Below are positions 60,202-64,000 of a stretch of DNA of 64,000 bases, piece by piece. The position numbers were made by a program, and so were the translations under genes. Source of the DNA: an uncultured Collinsella sp. (GTDB taxonomy: Bacteria; Actinomycetota; Coriobacteriia; Coriobacteriales; Coriobacteriaceae); contig CABQJV010000005.1 of NCBI GenBank assembly GCA_902464565.1, positions 45,621 to 109,620 on the forward strand, in the 5' to 3' direction. Each line of letters opens with the position of its first letter. Position 1 is the first letter of the stretch. The notes beneath the pieces were generated by a model. That model did no database searches and was not told where the DNA came from. It was given only the letters and a program-made list of their open reading frames with translations.

Positions 60202-61593
60202 CTACTCCTCGGCATGTGCCCCATCAAGCTCATAGAACTTGGTGGATGCCGGCAGGAACATCAGGTCGACGTCACCGATCGGGCCCGAACGGTTCTTGGC
60301 CACGACGATACGCGTAACGCCCTCGTCGGGTCGATCGTCGCGCGAGGCCTCGGCCTCGTCGGCGGAGCGGTCCAAGAACATAACGATATCGGCGTCCTGC
60401 TCGATGGAGCCCGATTCACGAAGGTCGGAAAGCTGCGGGCGCTTGCCGGTACGGGATTCGACCTGACGCGAGAGCTGCGACAGCGCGATGAGCGGGATCT
60501 TGAGCTCCTTGGCCATGATCTTCAGACCACGCGACATCTCCGAAACCTCGACGGTACGGCTCTCGGAGCGGCGTCCCGGCGGAGGACTCACCAGCTGCAG
60601 GTAGTCCAGGATGATGATTGCCTTCTCCTTGTTATGGAGCATGCGGCGGCTCTTGGCGCGAATCTCGGTCACTGTGGTGCCGGGCGTATCGTCAATCAGA
60701 ATATCGAGCTTGGACAAGGTCTGCGTGGCCTCGTTGATATTGGCCCACTGCTCGGGGCTAATGCGGCCCATGCGGAAGTCACTGATCGAGATCATGGCGT
60801 AGGCGCAAATCAGACGCTGGGCAATTTCTTTGCCCGACATCTCCAGCGAGAAGAAGCCGACGGTATAACCGGCAGCGGCAGCGTTGAGCGCCAGATTCAG
60901 GGCGAACGACGTCTTACCCACAGCAGGGCGGGCGCCGATAATGATGAGCTGGCCCTCGCGGAAGCCCATGAGCATGCGGTCGAGTGACGGGAAGCCCGTG
61001 GGCACGCCCGCAGCCTGACCACCGGCCTGACACACTTCCTCGGCCTCGTTATAGGCCTCGACCATAAACTCGGTCAGCGTCTTGTAGCTCGACTTGACCT
61101 CGCGTGCCGTGACCTTGAGCAGCTTGCTCTCGGCTAGCTCCACGACCTCCTTGGTGTCGGTGGGGGCGTTATATGCCAGCGCGTTGATCTCGTTGGTGGC
61201 GCCGATCAGCTCGCGCAGCATCGAATCGCGACGAACGATGGCGGCATGGTGCTGCCAGTTCACGAGCGACAGAGTCTGACCCATCAGCTCCAAAATGTAG
61301 GCCTCGCCGCCCACGGCATCGAGCTTGTTGATGCTTCGCAGGTAATCGATCAGCGAGATGGAGTCGATGGGAATGCGGCTGTTGTACATATCGACCATCG
61401 CGGTGTAGATGGTCTTATGAATGGGCCGGTAGAAGTCATCGGGCTGCAGCTCGACCTGGGCCTCCTCGACCACCTCGGGCGATAGCAGCATAGCGGCCAG
61501 TACATTGGCCTCTGCATCTTGGTTTTGGGGAAGACCCAACTTTGAGCCGCGGTCCTCAACCGTCAGCCCGGTCTCCCTATCGTCATATGCCAT
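60202..61593 (-). CDS. dnaB: Replicative DNA helicase
   Basis: Hexameric helicase of 463 residues. The N-terminal DnaB domain has LPQNQDAEANVLAAML. The RecA-like domain has Walker A GARPAVGKTSFALN, FFSLEMSGKEIAQRL, Walker B IIILDYLQL and LSQLSRQVESR. No intein is present. ATG 61593 is preferred to 61605 because GAGGATG precedes it at a suitable distance. It follows rplI, the usual order in many bacteria. Confidence 0.97.
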   Translation of the reverse strand: MAYDDRETGLTVEDRGSKLGLPQNQDAEANVLAAMLLSPEVVEEAQVELQPDDFYRPIHKTIYTAMVDMYNSRIPIDSISLIDYLRSINKLDAVGGEAYILELMGQTLSLVNWQHHAAIVRRDSMLRELIGATNEINALAYNAPTDTKEVVELAESKLLKVTAREVKSSYKTLTEFMVEAYNEAEEVCQAGGQAAGVPTGFPSLDRMLMGFREGQLIIIGARPAVGKTSFALNLALNAAAAGYTVGFFSLEMSGKEIAQRLICAYAMISISDFRMGRISPEQWANINEATQTLSKLDILIDDTPGTTVTEIRAKSRRMLHNKEKAIIILDYLQLVSPPPGRRSESRTVEVSEMSRGLKIMAKELKIPLIALSQLSRQVESRTGKRPQLSDLRESGSIEQDADIVMFLDRSADEAEASRDDRPDEGVTRIVVAKNRSGPIGDVDLMFLPASTKFYELDGAHAEE

Positions 61594-61744
61594 GAGCATC
61601 CTCATTCATATCGCTTGCGAGCATCCATAGTATCAGCCACGGTCCCAAAACGCGCCGCGCGCCGCCAATCATCACCGAACCAAACGGATGAACGGTCCTG
61701 CATATAGGACGTCGACGCAACGTTCACCATGACACCCACTCAGC

Positions 61745-61786
61745 GCAAAAAACAAAAGGGCGCCCCGGTTTCCCAGAGCGCCCTTC
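61745..61786 (-). terminator. Rho-independent terminator of the rpsF-ssb-rpsR-rplI operon
   Basis: On the minus strand AAGGGCGCTCTGGG pairs with CCGGGGCGCCCTT, followed by TTGTTTTTT. It lies 32 bases after the rplI stop. Confidence 0.88.
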
Positions 61787-61817
61787 TTAGAACAAGATTG
61801 TTGCGTTGCAGCAAATG

Positions 61818-62357
61818 CTACTCGGCAGCAGCCTCAGTCTCGACCTCGGCGGTCTCGGCCTCGGCGACCTCAGCGGCCTCCTCGACCTCAGCCTCGGCAG
61901 CGAGCTCCTCGGCGGTAACGCCGACGAGAACGACAACCTCGGCCTTGATCTCGCGGTACAGCGAGATGGCAACGGTGTGGGCACCGGCAACCTTGATGGG
62001 CTTACCGAGCTCGACGCGCTTGCGGTCGATGTCCATACCGAGCTGAGCCTTGATGGCATCAGCGATCATAGCGGCGGTAACGGAGCCAAAGAGGATGCCC
62101 TCGTCGCCGACCTTGACGTCAACGGTGACCGTCTTGCCCTCGAAGGCAGCCTTGGTCTCGTTGGCGGTAGCCAGACGGACGGCCTCGCGCTTGGCGATGT
62201 TGTTGCGACGCTCGTCAAGCTGCTTGAGGTTGCCCTTGGTGGCGGCAACAGCGAGCTTCTTGGGGAACAGGAAGTTCTCAGCGTAACCCTGAGCGACCTC
62301 TACGACGTCACCCTCGCCGCCCTTGCCCTTGATCTCATCGAGAAGAATAACCTTCAT
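61818..62357 (-). CDS. rplI: 50S ribosomal protein L9 with acidic Ala/Glu tail
   Basis: L9 of 179 residues, about 30 longer than usual. The N-terminal rRNA-binding domain is standard: MKVILLDEIKGKGGEGDVVEV and GYAENFLFPKKLAVAAT. The C-terminal domain has LFGSVTAAMIADAIKAQLG and IKVAGAHTVAISLYREI. The last 30 residues are an Ala/Glu repeat tail (VEEAAEVAEAETAEVETEAA). It is the last gene of the ribosomal operon. Confidence 0.95.
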   Translation of the reverse strand: MKVILLDEIKGKGGEGDVVEVAQGYAENFLFPKKLAVAATKGNLKQLDERRNNIAKREAVRLATANETKAAFEGKTVTVDVKVGDEGILFGSVTAAMIADAIKAQLGMDIDRKRVELGKPIKVAGAHTVAISLYREIKAEVVVLVGVTAEELAAEAEVEEAAEVAEAETAEVETEAAAE

Positions 62358-62372
62358 GATGCGTCTCCCTTC

Positions 62373-62639
62373 TTAGCCGCGGTCGCGGTTGCCACGAGAG
62401 GAAACCACGGGGACGGTGTACGGCAGGAGAGCCATCTCGCGGGCGCGCTTGATGGCGTTGGCGATGTCATGCTGATGCTGCGTGCAAGCGCCAGTGACGC
62501 GACGGGGCTTGATCTTGCCACGGTCGGTCATGTACTTACGGAGAAGCTGAGTGTCCTTATAGTCAATGAACTCAGTGTTCTCCTTGCAGAACTGGCAGTA
62601 CTTACGACGCGGCTGACGTGCAGAAAAATCATTAGCCAT
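62373..62639 (-). CDS. rpsR: 30S ribosomal protein S18
   Basis: S18 of 88 residues with FIDYKDTQLLRKYMTDRGKI and RRVTGACTQHQHDIANAIKRAR. The Cys pair in KYCQFCKEN marks the zinc-binding form. ATG 62639 has GAAAGGT upstream; the in-frame extension is rejected. Confidence 0.96.
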   Translation of the reverse strand: MANDFSARQPRRKYCQFCKENTEFIDYKDTQLLRKYMTDRGKIKPRRVTGACTQHQHDIANAIKRAREMALLPYTVPVVSSRGNRDRG

Positions 62640-62711
62640 GTCAAAATACCTTTCATTTGGCAACTTCGGCGAACCGAAGCCGCCTCTCACTCAAAAATAG
62701 GTGAACAACCC

Positions 62712-63164
62712 CTAGAACGGGATGTCCTCATCGTAGACGTCGACCGCGGGCGGCGTAGCCACCGGTGCGGCAGGACGTGCTGCGGGCGCGGGAGCTGCGG
62801 GGGCGTAACCGCCCTGATCGTAGCCACCCTGGCCACCACGGGAGCTCATAAACTCGATCTCATCGACGATGACCTCAAGCTTGCTCCTGCGCTGACCGTC
62901 GCGCTCCCAAGAGCTGTAGCGCAGCTTGCCCTCGATCGCGACCTTGTTTCCCTTTGCCAGGAAACGGCTCACGGCCTCGGCGCGGGTGCCGAACATGGTG
63001 CAGTCGACAAAGTTGGGATAGTCCTCCCACTCGCCAGTCTGCGCGTTGCGGCGACGATCGTTCACGGCGACGCCAAAGGACAGAACCTGGGTTCCGCCGG
63101 CGGTGGCGCGCAGCTCGGGATCGCGGGTGAGATTACCGGTGATGTTCACTCGATTGATGCTCAT
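62712..63164 (-). CDS. ssb: Single-stranded DNA-binding protein
   Basis: SSB of 150 residues. The OB fold begins SINRVNITGNLTRDPELRAT and includes VDCTMFGTRAEAVSRFLAKG. A Gly/Tyr/Ala/Pro-rich linker leads to the acidic tip DEDIPF, which recruits partner proteins. It lies between rpsF and rpsR, its usual place. Confidence 0.96.
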   Translation of the reverse strand: MSINRVNITGNLTRDPELRATAGGTQVLSFGVAVNDRRRNAQTGEWEDYPNFVDCTMFGTRAEAVSRFLAKGNKVAIEGKLRYSSWERDGQRRSKLEVIVDEIEFMSSRGGQGGYDQGGYAPAAPAPAARPAAPVATPPAVDVYDEDIPF

Positions 63165-63212
63165 AACTCACTACTTCCTCTTGGGGCACAAGCCCAGTCC
63201 AAAACGACAGTC

Positions 63213-63506
63213 TTACTCCTGGTCGTCGCGACGGACGATCATGTGGCGGACCACAGCGTCGGTGATGCGCAGGACGCGATCAAGCTCGGCGATCTGGGTA
63301 GGATCTGCGTGGAAGTTGATAAGGGTGTAGTCACCATCGGTGAGGTCGTTGATCTCGTAGGCGAGCTTGCGCTTGCCCCACTCGTCAACGGAGTCGACCT
63401 TGCCAGCGCCCTCAGCGATCGTGGTATCGATACGCTTCATAACAGCGAGACGAGTCTCGGGGTCGAGCGACGGGTCAACAAAGAACAGCAGTTCATAAGC
63501 CTTCAT
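63213..63506 (-). CDS. rpsF: 30S ribosomal protein S6
   Basis: S6 of 97 residues: MKAYELLFFVDPSLDPETR, WGKRKLAYEINDLTDGDYTLI and LDRVLRITDAVVRHMIVR are typical. AGGAGGTGA precedes the ATG at 63506. First gene of rpsF-ssb-rpsR-rplI. In several bacteria S6 and S18 bind their own leader, but that element is not recognisable here. Confidence 0.96.
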   Translation of the reverse strand: MKAYELLFFVDPSLDPETRLAVMKRIDTTIAEGAGKVDSVDEWGKRKLAYEINDLTDGDYTLINFHADPTQIAELDRVLRITDAVVRHMIVRRDDQE

Positions 63507-63595
63507 ATTGTCACCTCCTCTGGGCAAATGTGGCTTCAGGTCGTGAAGGTGCGCCTGAAGCAGGAAAAGACTTGGTAATAATATCTTTCAACCTC

Positions 63596-63900
63596 CTAGG
63601 CTGCAATAATTTGCAGCTACAACCTCATGACCTCCACATATGTCCATACCCGCACGACGTTTCATGCGCATTCCAACCAAATGCTGACCAAAAGCTTGAC
63701 GAATCTGTGGACAAGATACGGTGCCGTGGTGACAAGCTGAGCCAAGCCACAGGTCAACGGGCACAAGGCTGTGGTCGCAAAATGCATACCAGTGGTCCAC
63801 AGCACCACCCAAAGATTTTTAAATTCATTGCCAAGTCGCTTATGAATACCCCTTTTGAACAATTGAGTTGATCAACCACGCTGGTCGGAAGCCGTTTTTT
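63596..63900. other. Non-coding stretch with DnaA-box-like words, possible origin-proximal region
   Basis: TGTGGACAA (63706-63714) differs from the DnaA box TGTGGATAA by one base. Further imperfect matches are TGTGGTCGC (63770) and the reverse of TGGTCCACA (63793-63801). An AT-rich tract AAAGATTTTTAAATTCATT follows at 63811-63829. A small GCTGCAA-TAAT-TTGCAGC hairpin is at 63600-63617. No gene is visible up to the window end; a CCAAACGC...GCGTTTGG hairpin is at about 63926-63947. Confidence 0.35.
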
Positions 63901-64000
63901 TGGCACCTCAAACCCCACTGCAACGCCAAACGCGGCCGAGCGTTTGGTTGATTTCCGATCTCAGCCGAACACATTGAGCTGATGGCTCGCTCCCGCAGTT

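Overview
The window looks like chromosome of a gut Coriobacteriia, most likely Collinsella (a C. aerofaciens-like species). This rests on the high-GC codon usage, the gene content (compact Ech-type hydrogenase, CoaX, NfnAB, class B sortase, old-yellow-enzyme flavoproteins) and the density of palindromic intergenic repeats. It is an inference; no 16S gene is present.

Layout. 1-2.7 kb: the truncated ATPase of an ABC exporter, divergent from a two-component system. 2.7-3.5 kb: three tandem self-complementary repeat units. 3.5-9.1 kb: a membrane-bound group 4 [NiFe] hydrogenase operon whose two membrane subunits are fused. 9.3-12.2 kb: an orphan transposase-like HTH protein and a BaiH-like Fe-S flavoprotein. 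12.3-12.8 kb: four palindromic repeats and the initiator tRNA. 13-19 kb: coaX, a BirA-like protein, a folP-folK fusion, a sirtuin and exonuclease III. 18.3-21.6 kb: an ECF transporter (S, AA', T). 21.8-26.9 kb: glmU, prs and pth, interrupted by an endonuclease-like gene bracketed by two 203-204-bp inverted-repeat elements. 27.3-29.5 kb: nfnAB. 29.7-33.4 kb: a polar amino acid ABC transporter with a kinase-like gene. 33.7-37 kb: YqeY, PrsA, a PTS EIIA and a toxin-antitoxin pair. 37.2-40.6 kb: a large Ig-like surface protein with a 12-base G tract just upstream. 41-44.8 kb: purN, purM and purF. 45-48 kb: a membrane protein, a MoaE-like protein, a class B sortase and purE. 48.8-53.5 kb: carB and carA behind a predicted PyrR-binding hairpin. 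53.7-63.5 kb: an unknown membrane protein, an ABC exporter, a Nudix hydrolase, purD, purA, dnaB, rplI, rpsR, ssb and rpsF. 63.5-64 kb: a non-coding stretch with DnaA-box-like words.

How the genes work together. Nucleotide synthesis dominates (prs, purF, purM, purN, purE, purD, purA, carAB). Redox and energy genes (Ech hydrogenase, NfnAB, the flavoprotein) fit a fermentative anaerobe that moves electrons among ferredoxin, NAD(P)H and H2. The right end carries the conserved rpsF-ssb-rpsR-rplI-dnaB replication/ribosome cluster.

The most unusual material is non-coding: several families of palindromes in which the arms differ from copy to copy but stay self-complementary; a GGGGAC(A)G core held between variable stems at many gene ends; the inverted-repeat pair around the endonuclease-like gene; a candidate phase-variable promoter for the surface protein; and the carA leader. 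All calls come from reading the sequence; no database search was run.
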